This document shows, one piece after another, positions 17,583 through 25,268 of a stretch of 64,000 nucleotides of DNA. The stretch comes from Rhodanobacter sp. (lineage in GTDB: Bacteria; Pseudomonadota; Gammaproteobacteria; Xanthomonadales; Rhodanobacteraceae): the NCBI GenBank assembly GCA_027307195.1, contig DAHUXL010000099.1:1-64000 (forward strand), in the 5' to 3' direction. The position numbers and the translations under genes were made by a program. Below the pieces are notes generated by a model. The model was not told the origin of the DNA. It did no database searches and saw nothing but the letters and a program-made list of their open reading frames with translations. How positions within the stretch are numbered: position 1 is the stretch's first letter; each line of letters begins with the position of its first letter.

Positions 17583-19325
17583 TCAGAATTCCTTCCACAC
17601 ACCGGCGGTGGTGGTGTCGGCATCCACCTTCGCCCGTACCGCGCGGGTCGGCGCCGGCGCATTGCGCACGGCGGCGAATACCGCTTCGGCCTCGGCCACC
17701 ACGGCACGTGCACGCGTCGGCGCAGGTCCGGAAGCGGCCACAACCTCATCCTGATTCAACTGGAAGAAACCGACTTGGCTGGTCAGCTCGCCGGCCTGCT
17801 CCTGCATGGCGCGAGCAGCGGCAGCGGCCTCCTCGACCAGCGCGGCATTCTGCTGGGTCATCTCGTCCATCTGCATCACGGCATTGTTGACCTGGTCGAT
17901 GCCAGCCGATTGCTCCTGGCTGGCCGCAGCGATCTCGGCCACGATGTCGGTGACCTTCTTCACGCTGTCGACGATTTCGGCCAGCGCCTTGCCGGACTGG
18001 TTCACCAGCTCCGAACCACTGCGCACCTTTTCCGCGCTGTCGTTGATGAGTCCCTTGATCTCCTTCGCGGCGCCGGCGCTGCGCTGTGCCAGGCTGCGCA
18101 CCTCGGTGGCCACCACCGCGAAACCGCGGCCTTGTTCGCCCGCTCGCGCCGCTTCCACCGCGGCGTTCAGCGCCAGCAGGTTGGTCTGGAAGGCGATCTC
18201 CTGGATCAGCCCGACGATGTCGGCGATCTTGCCGCTGGACGCATTGATCTCGCTCATCGCGATGATCGCCCTGCCGGCCACCTCGCCACCACGCTCGGCC
18301 TGTTCCCGGGCGCCGCGGGCAAGCTGGTTGGCGTGGCTGGCGTTCTCGGCATTCTGCTTGACGGTCGAGGTCATCTGCTCCATCGACGAGGCGGTTTCCT
18401 CCAGGCTCGAAGCCTGCTCCTGCGTGCGCTGGCTGAGGTCGTCGTTGCCGTGGGCAATCTGCTGCGCCGCCGTGCTGACCGCGTCGGAACCACGGCGCAC
18501 TTCACCGACGGTGAGGGTGAGCCGGTCGTCCATCATCCGGAACGCCTCGAGCAGGCGGCCCAGCTCGTCCTTGCGATGGGTGACGATGTTGTGTCCCAGC
18601 TGTCCCTGCGAAATCGCGTTGGCCACCCGCACCGCCCGGTTGAGCGTGCCGACGATCGAGCGGATCAGGAAGAACGCCATCAGCACGGCCAGCAGCAGTC
18701 CGGCGCCGAGCGCAGCGAACGTCATCAGGCGGATGCGCTGGTAGCTGGTCACGGCCGATTCGTACCGCTGCCGGCCTTCCTCGATCTGCATGGCGATCAG
18801 CTTGTCCATCTCCGAGCCCATGATCGACACGTTCGGCAGCACGTCGGAGTAGAGCAGGCTGCTGGTGCCGTCGTCGGCGTGGTTCAGCGCATCGGTGATC
18901 TCGGTCATCGACGAGGCGACGTCGCCGCGGGCGCTTTCGAACGCGCTCCACTGCTTCCTGACCTCCGGCGACATCGCCGTCGCAGCCAGTTTCTTCAGCA
19001 GCGCTGCATCTGCCAGCTGAGTCTTGGCGACTTCGTCGAGCTTCTGCTTGATGATCGCCTTGTCGTCCTTGTGGAAGGCCGCCTCGCTCAGCGAGACGAA
19101 GCTGTTCAGCGAGCCGCGCGCCACCTCGTTGATGCTGGTCAGCGGAATGAGTTCTTCCTGGTAGATCTGGCGCGCACTTTCGTTCGCCCTGGCCATGCCG
19201 CCGAGGCCGATCCAGGCGCCCACCAGCAACATCGCGCACAACAGGCCGAGCACGCCGATCAGGCGCGCCTTGACGGTCAACGTGGTCAGGCGGGACAGGC
19301 GTGCCATCAAATTCTTCATCTTCAT
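17583..19325 (-). CDS. Methyl-accepting chemotaxis protein with C-terminal CheR/CheB tether
   Basis: 580 residues. Membrane helix 1 (about 16-38), a periplasmic four-helix-bundle sensor (about 39-185; SARQIYQEELIPLTSINEV at its start), helix 2 (about 190-212), a HAMP domain, then methylation helices around the tip [20 protein letters not shown]. The last five residues, VWKEF, match the xWxxF pentapeptide that recruits CheR and CheB in E. coli-type receptors. This fits its location directly upstream of cheR. Ligand unknown; the four-helix type often senses small molecules. ATG 19325 is used; the frame continues upstream into the cheW end. Confidence 0.95.
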   Translation of the reverse strand: MKMKNLMARLSRLTTLTVKARLIGVLGLLCAMLLVGAWIGLGGMARANESARQIYQEELIPLTSINEVARGSLNSFVSLSEAAFHKDDKAIIKQKLDEVAKTQLADAALLKKLAATAMSPEVRKQWSAFESARGDVASSMTEITDALNHADDGTSSLLYSDVLPNVSIMGSEMDKLIAMQIEEGRQRYESAVTSYQRIRLMTFAALGAGLLLAVLMAFFLIRSIVGTLNRAVRVANAISQGQLGHNIVTHRKDELGRLLEAFRMMDDRLTLTVGEVRRGSDAVSTAAQQIAHGNDDLSQRTQEQASSLEETASSMEQMTSTVKQNAENASHANQLARGAREQAERGGEVAGRAIIAMSEINASSGKIADIVGLIQEIAFQTNLLALNAAVEAARAGEQGRGFAVVATEVRSLAQRSAGAAKEIKGLINDSAEKVRSGSELVNQSGKALAEIVDSVKKVTDIVAEIAAASQEQSAGIDQVNNAVMQMDEMTQQNAALVEEAAAAARAMQEQAGELTSQVGFFQLNQDEVVAASGPAPTRARAVVAEAEAVFAAVRNAPAPTRAVRAKVDADTTTAGVWKEF

Positions 19326-19338
19326 CTCGATTCCCGGG

Positions 19339-19845
19339 TCAGGCGGCAACTTCAACTTCCTGGACGGCCGGCAGAGCCGCCTCCAGCGTTTCCACGTCCT
19401 CTGGACGCATCAGCTTTTCCACGTCCAGCAGCATCACCATCCGCTCGGCACAGGTGGCAAGCCCCTTCAGATAACGCGTATCCACCACCGCACCCATGTC
19501 GGGCACCGGCTTGATCGCTGCCGGATCGATGTCGACCACATCGGAAACCGCGTCCACCACGATGCCGAACAGACGCTCGCCGATCGCAACGATGATCATC
19601 ACCGTGTCGTCGCCGTAGCTCTCGCGTTGCAGCCCGAAGCGCAGGCGCAGGTCCATGATCGGCACGATCGCGCCGCGCAGGTTCAGCACGCCCAGCACGT
19701 AATCCGGTGTCTGCGGAATGCGGGTGACGCGCGACCAGCTGCGGATCTCGCGCACGGCGAGGATGTCCACGCCATACTCTTCGCCGGCCAGGCTGAAGGT
19801 AAGTTGCTGCAACGGCGATGCCGTGGCCTGTTTGTCTTCGTACAT
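19339..19845 (-). CDS. cheW: Chemotaxis coupling protein CheW
   Basis: 168 residues of a single CheW domain coupling receptors to CheA. Landmarks are LTFSLAGEEYGVDILAVREI, the conserved LGVLNLRGAIVPIMDLRLRF and VVDAVSDVVDIDP. The frame extends to 19932, but ATG 19845 has AGGTAG at proper distance, the same leader sequence (GAGGTAGCA) as the cheY gene of this operon. It lies about 95 bases after cheA and 13 bases before the receptor gene. Confidence 0.95.
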   Translation of the reverse strand: MYEDKQATASPLQQLTFSLAGEEYGVDILAVREIRSWSRVTRIPQTPDYVLGVLNLRGAIVPIMDLRLRFGLQRESYGDDTVMIIVAIGERLFGIVVDAVSDVVDIDPAAIKPVPDMGAVVDTRYLKGLATCAERMVMLLDVEKLMRPEDVETLEAALPAVQEVEVAA

Positions 19846-19940
19846 GGGTCTGCTACCTCGTGACGGGCGTCTGCGAACGTCCTGCTGCCTGATCTGTGTC
19901 GGCGTGGACGGCGGGAACTTGAGCACCCGCATGCCCTCGA

Positions 19941-21926
19941 TCAGGCGGCCTTGCTGCGACCCAGACGCACCACGCCACCCACGTCGACGATCAGTGCGAC
20001 CGAGCCATCGCTGAGAATGGTGGCGCCGGAGATGCCTTGCACTCGCCGGTAATGCGCTTCCAGCGATTTGACGACCGCCTGTTGCTGGCCGAGCAGGTCG
20101 TCGACCAGCAGGCCCATGCGCCGGCCGCCCTCCTCGACCACCACCACGATGCCGCTCTCGATGTCGGTGATCGCGTCGACGCAGCCGAAGGCGTGATGCA
20201 GCCGCATGATCGGCAGGTATTCATCGCGAAAATGAAACACCTCGCCACCACCGGCGATCTTGCGGACGGCCTCGGCGCGCAGACGCAGTGACTCGACGAT
20301 CGACGTCAACGGCACGATGTAGCGCTCGCTGCCGACCGCCGTGACCAGGCCATCGATGATCGCCAGGGTCAGCGGCAACGTAATCGTGAAGATGCTCCCT
20401 TTGCCGCTCACGCTGCGCACGCCGACGCCGCCGCCGAGATCACGCACGTTGCGCCGGACAACGTCCATGCCGACGCCGCGCCCGGAGAGATCGGTGGCCT
20501 TGGCCGCGGTGGAGAAGCCCGGCTGGAAGATCAATTCGGCCACCTCGGCGTCACTGAGTTCCTGACCGACGCTGATCAGGCCGCGCTGCTGTGCCTTGGC
20601 CACGATCGCGGCATGGTTGAGGCCTGCGCCATCGTCGCTGATCTGCACCACGATGTTGCCACCCTCGTGATATGCGTTGAGCTTGAGCGTGCCGGTCTCG
20701 GATTTGCCGGCGGCCTTCCGCTGCGCCGGCGATTCCAGTCCATGGTCGATCGCATTGCGTACCAGATGCACCAGCGGATCGCCGATCTTTTCCAGGACCG
20801 TCTTGTCCAGCTCGGTGCCTTCGCCGTGCAATTCCAGCTTGACGCGCTTGTCGAGCTTGCGCTCCAGGTCGTGCACCAGGCGCGGAAAGCGATTGAATAC
20901 CGAACCGATCGGCAACATGCGGATGCGCATGACGCTTTCCTGCAACTCACGCGTGGTGCGCTCAAGGTGCGCCAGACCGTCGCGCAACCGTTCCAACTGG
21001 GATATCTCGAATTTCTCGCCGATCTCGCTGAGCATCGACTGGGTGATTACCAGCTCGCCCATCATGTTGATCAGCGCATCGACCTTGTCGATGCCCACGC
21101 GGATCGAACTGGTCTCGCTGGAGGCGATCGCCTGCTGGGCTTGCGGCGCGACGGGAGCGGCTGGCTTTGGCTCATTCGCCACGGCAGCAACGGCGGCACT
21201 GGCCGCTGGCGCTTCGGCCAGTGGCTTGATCGCCAGCTCGCAATCGCCGTCGAGCCAGTCGAACACCGCATCGATATCGGCTCGCGTGGTGGCCCCGTGC
21301 AGGCGCAGATCCCAGCCCAGATAGCACTGCGTCGGATCCAGTGCGGACAGCTGCGACGGCGCGCCGTCGACGATGAACGCGCGCACCACCTCCAGCCGCC
21401 CCAGTTGCTGCAGTTCGCGAAACACGCGCAGCGGATCGTTGCCGGTCTGCAGCAGGTGCGGCAACGCAACGAAACCGATGTCCCAGCCGCTGACGGCTGC
21501 CGCCTTCGGCGCGACGACCACGGCTACCGCAGCCTCACCGCTGACCAGACGCACCAGTTCGGCGCGCAGCGCCTCACTCTCGGCATCGGCTACCGGTTGC
21601 CCCCTGCCGGAACGATCAAGCATGGCGCGCAGAGCATCGACCGAGCGCAGCAGCAGCTCGACCAGTTCGGCATCCACGGCACGCCGTTCACTGCGCACTT
21701 CTTCCAGCAGCGACTCGGCCACATGGGTGAATGCAGCTACGTCGGTAAAGCCGAAAGTCGCCGCACCACCCTTGATGGAGTGCGCGGCACGGAAAATCGT
21801 ATGCACCAGCTCGCTATCGGTCGAGCCCGCGCCGAGCGCAAGCAGAGCTGCCTCCATCGCATCGAGGCCTTCCAGACTTTCCTCGAAGAAGGTCTTGTGG
21901 AATTGAGTCAGATCGACCGCGCTCAT
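19941..21926 (-). CDS. cheA: Chemotaxis histidine kinase CheA (che operon 1)
   Basis: 661 residues. HPt domain with phosphorylated His49 (FRAAHSIKGGAATFGF), a P2-like middle region (about 150-245), the P3 dimerisation helices (MMGELVITQSMLSEIGEKF), and a P4 kinase with the N box HLVRNAIDHGLESP and the ATP motifs ISDDGAGLN and GRGVGMDVVRRNV. The P5 CheW-like end follows. It autophosphorylates under receptor control and passes phosphate to CheY and CheB. It starts 9 bases after the cheY stop. This copy differs clearly from the second CheA at 27110-28984 and belongs to the CheR/CheD/CheB set. Confidence 0.96.
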   Translation of the reverse strand: MSAVDLTQFHKTFFEESLEGLDAMEAALLALGAGSTDSELVHTIFRAAHSIKGGAATFGFTDVAAFTHVAESLLEEVRSERRAVDAELVELLLRSVDALRAMLDRSGRGQPVADAESEALRAELVRLVSGEAAVAVVVAPKAAAVSGWDIGFVALPHLLQTGNDPLRVFRELQQLGRLEVVRAFIVDGAPSQLSALDPTQCYLGWDLRLHGATTRADIDAVFDWLDGDCELAIKPLAEAPAASAAVAAVANEPKPAAPVAPQAQQAIASSETSSIRVGIDKVDALINMMGELVITQSMLSEIGEKFEISQLERLRDGLAHLERTTRELQESVMRIRMLPIGSVFNRFPRLVHDLERKLDKRVKLELHGEGTELDKTVLEKIGDPLVHLVRNAIDHGLESPAQRKAAGKSETGTLKLNAYHEGGNIVVQISDDGAGLNHAAIVAKAQQRGLISVGQELSDAEVAELIFQPGFSTAAKATDLSGRGVGMDVVRRNVRDLGGGVGVRSVSGKGSIFTITLPLTLAIIDGLVTAVGSERYIVPLTSIVESLRLRAEAVRKIAGGGEVFHFRDEYLPIMRLHHAFGCVDAITDIESGIVVVVEEGGRRMGLLVDDLLGQQQAVVKSLEAHYRRVQGISGATILSDGSVALIVDVGGVVRLGRSKAA

Positions 21927-21935
21927 GCCTGTCCC

Positions 21936-22298
21936 TCAACCCAGCACGCGCTTGACCGTAGCCAGCAACTGCTCCGGGTCGAACGGCTTGACCAGCCAGC
22001 CGGTGGCGCCAGCCGCCTTGCCTTCCATTTTCCGCTCGGTATGCGATTCGGTGGTCAACATCAGGATCGGCACGCCCTTGTAGGCATCCAGCGCGCGCAG
22101 TTCGCGCACCATCGCAATGCCATCCATCACCGGCATGTTGACATCGGCCAGCACCAGGTCGTGGCGCGAGGCGCGTGCCGCGTCCAGCGCCAGCTGGCCG
22201 TTCTCGGCCTCGGTCACTTCGTGCCCGGCACCCCGCAGGGTGAATGCCACCATGCCGCGCATCGAGGCCGAATCGTCTACTGCAAGAATCTTTGCCAT
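21936..22298 (-). CDS. cheY: Chemotaxis response regulator CheY (che operon 1)
   Basis: 120 residues, a single receiver domain. Acidic pair VDDS (8-10), phospho-acceptor Asp52 in LADVNMPVMDG, switch Thr in LTTES (82-86) and Lys104 in VKPFDP are all present. It is phosphorylated by the adjacent CheA. Whether it binds FliM or acts as a phosphate sink cannot be told; the second CheY at 29636-30031 is more like the motor-binding type and is next to cheZ. Confidence 0.95.
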   Translation of the reverse strand: MAKILAVDDSASMRGMVAFTLRGAGHEVTEAENGQLALDAARASRHDLVLADVNMPVMDGIAMVRELRALDAYKGVPILMLTTESHTERKMEGKAAGATGWLVKPFDPEQLLATVKRVLG

Positions 22299-22313
22299 GT
22301 TGCTACCTCGTCA

Positions 22314-22694
22314 TCAGGCCAGCGCGGCGGCCGGCAATTCCAGTGTCTGCGACAGACCCAGCAGGCCGGCCGCGTCGTTCAGTGCATCGCTTGCGCCGCG
22401 CCAGCTCGATGTGCCGCCGCGCGACTTCAACTCGCGTTGAAACAGCATCAACAGTTGCAGGCCGGCGGTGTCGGCGTGCTCCACCACGCGGCCGTCCAGC
22501 ATGACCTTGCCGGCGACCAGCGCATCGATCAGAACAGTCTTCAACGCGACCTGTGCCGCGATACGGCAATCCGCCGGCAACGTCACCACAACCGCTTCCG
22601 CGGGCACGGCAGAATCTGCTGGCGACGCGCCATCCAGGGCTGGCGCAGCTGCCGCCTGCCGCTTGCCGTCCGCGGTCTTCTGTTTGCCGGTCAT
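22314..22694 (-). CDS. STAS-domain protein heading che operon 1
   Basis: 126 residues. About 35 low-complexity residues (Ala/Lys-rich, GKQKTADGKRQAAAAP) precede a STAS-like domain: VVVTLPADCRIAAQVALK, then LIDALVAGKVMLDGRVVEHA and DTAGLQLLMLFQRELKSRG. It resembles MlaB/anti-anti-sigma single STAS proteins. As first gene of the operon, directly behind the FliA-type promoter, it probably works with the chemotaxis complex, mirrored by the other STAS gene at the operon end. ATG 22694 is chosen; the longer frame upstream would run across the promoter. Confidence 0.78.
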   Translation of the reverse strand: MTGKQKTADGKRQAAAAPALDGASPADSAVPAEAVVVTLPADCRIAAQVALKTVLIDALVAGKVMLDGRVVEHADTAGLQLLMLFQRELKSRGGTSSWRGASDALNDAAGLLGLSQTLELPAAALA

Positions 22695-22734
22695 GTCATG
22701 ATTCCGCTTCGCGCTGTCTGTCTTCACGAGAGGC

Positions 22735-22761
22735 TTATCGGCCGCAGCGCCGATCGCTTTA
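22735..22761 (-). promoter_or_regulatory. Sigma-28 (FliA) promoter for the che operon
   Basis: Reading the minus strand: TAAAGCGA, 11 bases, GCCGATAA. The -10 element is a perfect match to the sigma-28 consensus, the spacer is exact, and the -35 matches TAAAGTTT at five of eight positions. The start of transcription would fall near 22728, about 34 bases before the STAS start codon. Confidence 0.85.
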
Positions 22762-22837
22762 GGGTGGCTGCAAGCAGTTCTGCGCGCCGTCTGCGGCGGA
22801 CTTTCGATACGGTTGACGACCGCACAATGGAGCGCGC

Positions 22838-22864
22838 TCAAGTTTGCCCGTACAGCGCCGATGT
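22838..22864 (+). promoter_or_regulatory. Sigma-28 (FliA)-like promoter facing the second fliK gene
   Basis: TCAAGTTT, 11 bases, GCCGATGT. The -35 is identical to that of fliC, and the -10 matches six of eight. Predicted transcription start is about 22870, at or just after the annotated ATG 22868, so translation may begin further in. Confidence 0.65.
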
Positions 22865-22867
22865 CCT

Positions 22868-24061
22868 ATGCAGGACCAACTCATCCGAACGGTGCACGGC
22901 GACCCCGCGCAGGAACTCCTCTTGATCATTCAACCCACCAGCCTTGCCGCGCTCACCTGGGCCGGCGCTGCCGCCGGTACCAGTGCGCCAAGCTGGCGCA
23001 TCGGCGCCGTGCTGTCGGCGCGACCGCTGGGCGTCAATCCCCAGGGCATGCTGGTGTTGCAGATCGGCACCCTGAGCGTGGAGACCGAGATACCCGGCAG
23101 TCAGCTGCCGGCGCAATTCCAGGTGCGCGTGCTGAGTCTCGGGGCCCAGCCACAGCTGGAGGTGTTGCTGCCCCATCCGGCCGATCCAACCTTTCAGCGC
23201 ATCCTGCGCGAACGACTGCCGCAACAGAATGGTTATGCACCGCTGCTGGCCACGCTTGGCGCGCTGGCCCAGCGGCCGATGCTGCGTCAGCTGCCACCAT
23301 ACCTGCGCACCGCACTGGCCCTGCTCGAACATGTCGTGCGCACGCCTGCCGATATCACCACCGGCGAAGGCCTGCGCCTGGCGATCAGCCGCAGCGGTCT
23401 GTTTCTCGAATCACAACTGGCCCATCCGCAAGGCAATTTGACGACGCTGGTCGAGGAGGACTGGAAAGGCGCCCTGCTGCGACTGGTCGGGCTGCTCCAG
23501 CGACAGCCAACCGCTGGGCCAGCAGCGAACCGCAGCGACACGGCGCCGCCGCTGTTGCAGCGCGGCCTGCAGGCGCAAGCGCGATTGCCGCTGCCGATGG
23601 CCGCCGATGCCGATGACGTGAACCCTCTGCTCGATCGACTGTACGGTGACGTGAAAGCTGCCCTGGCACGGGTGGAAGTGGCTCAACTGGAAGCCAGCAC
23701 GTTGCCGGCCTGGATGATCGAAATTCCCCTGCAGGGACAAGGCGGTCGCGACGTGCTGCAGTTGCAGCTGGAATTCGTCACCGATGCCGCCGATGGCAGC
23801 CATGGCTGGACACTGGGCTTTGCACTGGACCTGCCGGCGTTGGGCCCGGTGCATGGGGAACTGCAATTGCGCGAACCGCGGCTATCGGTACGCCTGTGGG
23901 CCGAATATGCCGAGACCGCGCAACGACTGGAGCGCCAGTTCACTCCGCTGCGCCAGCGGCTGGCCGCCTGCGGCGTACTGCTCGATCAGCTGAGTTGCCA
24001 GGTCGGCCTGCCGCAACCGCAGAACCGGCACAGCGCCGTGCTGCTGAAGGCCACCGCGTGA
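22868..24061 (+). CDS. Second FliK-domain (hook-length control-like) protein
   Basis: 397 residues from ATG 22868. The N-terminal 270 residues are Leu/Gln/Pro-rich without a known domain. The C-terminal third resembles the Flg_hook domain of FliK: WMIEIPLQGQGGRDVLQLQL, then LGPVHGELQLREPRLSVRLW and QRLERQFTPLRQRLAACGV. FliK measures hook length and flips the export gate. A canonical fliK lies separately at 40861-41994, so this is an additional member, paired with an FhlB-like gene (GTGA overlap). A FliA-type promoter overlaps the first codons; GTG 22892, or TTG 22922 with AGGAA before it, could be the true start. Confidence 0.8.
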   Translation: MQDQLIRTVHGDPAQELLLIIQPTSLAALTWAGAAAGTSAPSWRIGAVLSARPLGVNPQGMLVLQIGTLSVETEIPGSQLPAQFQVRVLSLGAQPQLEVLLPHPADPTFQRILRERLPQQNGYAPLLATLGALAQRPMLRQLPPYLRTALALLEHVVRTPADITTGEGLRLAISRSGLFLESQLAHPQGNLTTLVEEDWKGALLRLVGLLQRQPTAGPAANRSDTAPPLLQRGLQAQARLPLPMAADADDVNPLLDRLYGDVKAALARVEVAQLEASTLPAWMIEIPLQGQGGRDVLQLQLEFVTDAADGSHGWTLGFALDLPALGPVHGELQLREPRLSVRLWAEYAETAQRLERQFTPLRQRLAACGVLLDQLSCQVGLPQPQNRHSAVLLKATA

Positions 24062-24312
24062 ACCCGCCCGCACCTGCCCAACGCCGGGTCAGCCTGAAAC
24101 TGGCCAGCGGCGCGAACGAACTCAAGGCGATGCCGGCCGAATCGCTGGACACCCTGCTTGCCCGCGCTCAGGCGCTGGGCCTGCCGCTGCATCACGACCC
24201 GCAGATCGCCGCGATGCTGGCCGCGCTGCGCCTGCGTGATGACGTTCCTGCCCTGCTCTATGCCGCGGCCGCATCGGTCCTGGCCGCGGTCTACGACGCG
24301 GCGGAAGAATAG
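24058..24312 (+). CDS. FhlB-like protein (C-terminal domain of FlhB/EscU/YscU family)
   Basis: 84 residues, GTG start overlapping the upstream stop. It matches the part of the FlhB cytoplasmic domain after the cleavage site: ARAQALGLPLHHDPQIAAML, then LALRDD-like RLRDDVPALLYAAAASVL. It has no membrane segment and no NPTH motif. Such stand-alone domains (FhlB) can replace the C-terminal fragment of FlhB in Salmonella suppressor work. Coupled to a FliK-like gene, it is likely part of export specificity switching. Confidence 0.82.
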   Translation: MNPPAPAQRRVSLKLASGANELKAMPAESLDTLLARAQALGLPLHHDPQIAAMLAALRLRDDVPALLYAAAASVLAAVYDAAEE

Positions 24313-24364
24313 ACAGCACGTGATCCGCATCGGAAGCGCGTCGGCTCGAAAAACCAAACCCTGA

Positions 24365-24394
24365 AAGGCGTCGCGACTGAGGTCGCTCCCACCA
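24365..24394. repeat. REP-like palindrome
   Basis: On the minus strand GGTGGGAGCGACCTCAGTCG: core arms GCGAC (24373-24377) and GTCGC (24382-24386) with a TGAG loop, flanked by GGGAG. This head-and-palindrome form is typical of the abundant REP elements of Xanthomonadales and pseudomonads. It sits between two convergent genes, the usual place. Copy number cannot be tested here. Confidence 0.6.
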
Positions 24395-24406
24395 GATCGT
24401 GCGAGT

Positions 24407-24766
24407 TCAGTGCGTGACCGGATGCAGCTGCCGGATCAGTCGCGCCTCGTCGCGCGTCAGCCCGCAGCGCGCGACCATCTGTTCAATGTCGGCGCCCTCG
24501 CGCGCCAGCTGCTGGGCCAGCTCATACGAGGTCGGCTTGACCGGTGCAGGCTGCTGCTCGATCCGGGCGATGCGCTGCTCCATGCGGCCCAATGCCGTCA
24601 CCAGCATGGCGGTCGGCACATCGGTCTGGACGGACAGGGAGACGCTGCCATCGAGGCGGGCAACGTCCTGCTTCAGCTGACGTGACTGACGCCATAGCTG
24701 CAACATCAACGTGGACTGCAGCAGGGCCAACAGCAGCAATACGCCGACGGCGATCTCAAGTGCCAT
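24407..24766 (-). CDS. DUF2802 protein at the end of the flagellar/chemotaxis cluster
   Basis: 119 residues. One N-terminal membrane helix (ALEIAVGVLLLLALLQSTLM) leads to a coiled coil (about 25-80), then the DUF2802 domain YELAQQLAREGADIEQMV and CGLTRDEARLIRQLH. The last gene of the fliA-cheYZA-motCD-cheW operon, where this family is regularly found; its N-terminus overlaps the cheW end by 11 bases. Function unknown, presumed in flagellar/chemotaxis complex assembly. ATG 24766 puts the helix at the start. Confidence 0.8.
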   Translation of the reverse strand: MALEIAVGVLLLLALLQSTLMLQLWRQSRQLKQDVARLDGSVSLSVQTDVPTAMLVTALGRMEQRIARIEQQPAPVKPTSYELAQQLAREGADIEQMVARCGLTRDEARLIRQLHPVTH

Positions 24767-25268
24767 CGCCGCTCTCCCGCTGCAACCGGCACAGTCGGCG
24801 CACATCGAGCAGCGCGACGAAACCGCCTTGCCAGGCCAGCACGCCGCTCACCGGATCGTCGGTGCGGCTGGCGCGCCCGGGCGGTGGCGGAGCGATCTCG
24901 TGACCCTCGGTATGCAGCAGCTCGCCGATGTCGTCCACCCGCAGGCCGACCAGATGGTTGCCGTGCGACAGCATCACCACGCGGACCCGCTCCGGATCGG
25001 CCACCGGCAACAGCGGCAGACCCAGTCGCAAGTGACCGTCCAGCACCGGCACGATGCGCCCGCGCAGAAGACGGATGCCGAGCAGATCCGCGGCCGCGCC
25101 CGGCACCGGCGTGAGTTCGCCGATGCGGATGACTTCACTGACCTCGTTCAGCGGTGCCGCATACAGCTGTGCGCCGATCAGGAATGACAGCCAGTGCCGT
25201 TCCTGAGACTCGGCTACAGCAGCGACAGCACTCAATTCACTCACTCCCTTTTCGTTCGGCATCGTCAT
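24756..25268 (-). CDS. cheW: CheW-domain coupling protein (che/mot cluster 2)
   Basis: 170 residues. One CheW domain: HWLSFLIGAQLYAAPLNEV, VIRIGELTPVPGAAADLLGI, LRGRIVPVLDGHLRLGL and VSGVLAWQGGFVALLDV. It should connect the cluster-2 CheA to receptors. It is linked by an ATGA overlap to motD. Compared with the usual Pseudomonas arrangement, the ParA-like (ParC) ATPase and the second CheW-like gene that normally lie between motD and this gene are absent. The N-terminus (SELSAVAAVAES) is unconserved. Confidence 0.9.
   Translation of the reverse strand: MTMPNEKGVSELSAVAAVAESQERHWLSFLIGAQLYAAPLNEVSEVIRIGELTPVPGAAADLLGIRLLRGRIVPVLDGHLRLGLPLLPVADPERVRVVMLSHGNHLVGLRVDDIGELLHTEGHEIAPPPPGRASRTDDPVSGVLAWQGGFVALLDVRRLCRLQRESGDGT

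Noticed and set aside
16758-19514. 918-codon plus-strand open frame
   Set aside because: It runs antisense to cheR and the receptor gene; it is His/Gln/Arg-rich with no family resemblance, an artefact of high GC.
20613-22925. 770-codon plus-strand open frame
   Set aside because: Antisense to cheA, cheY and the STAS gene and crossing the che promoter; composition typical of shadow frames.
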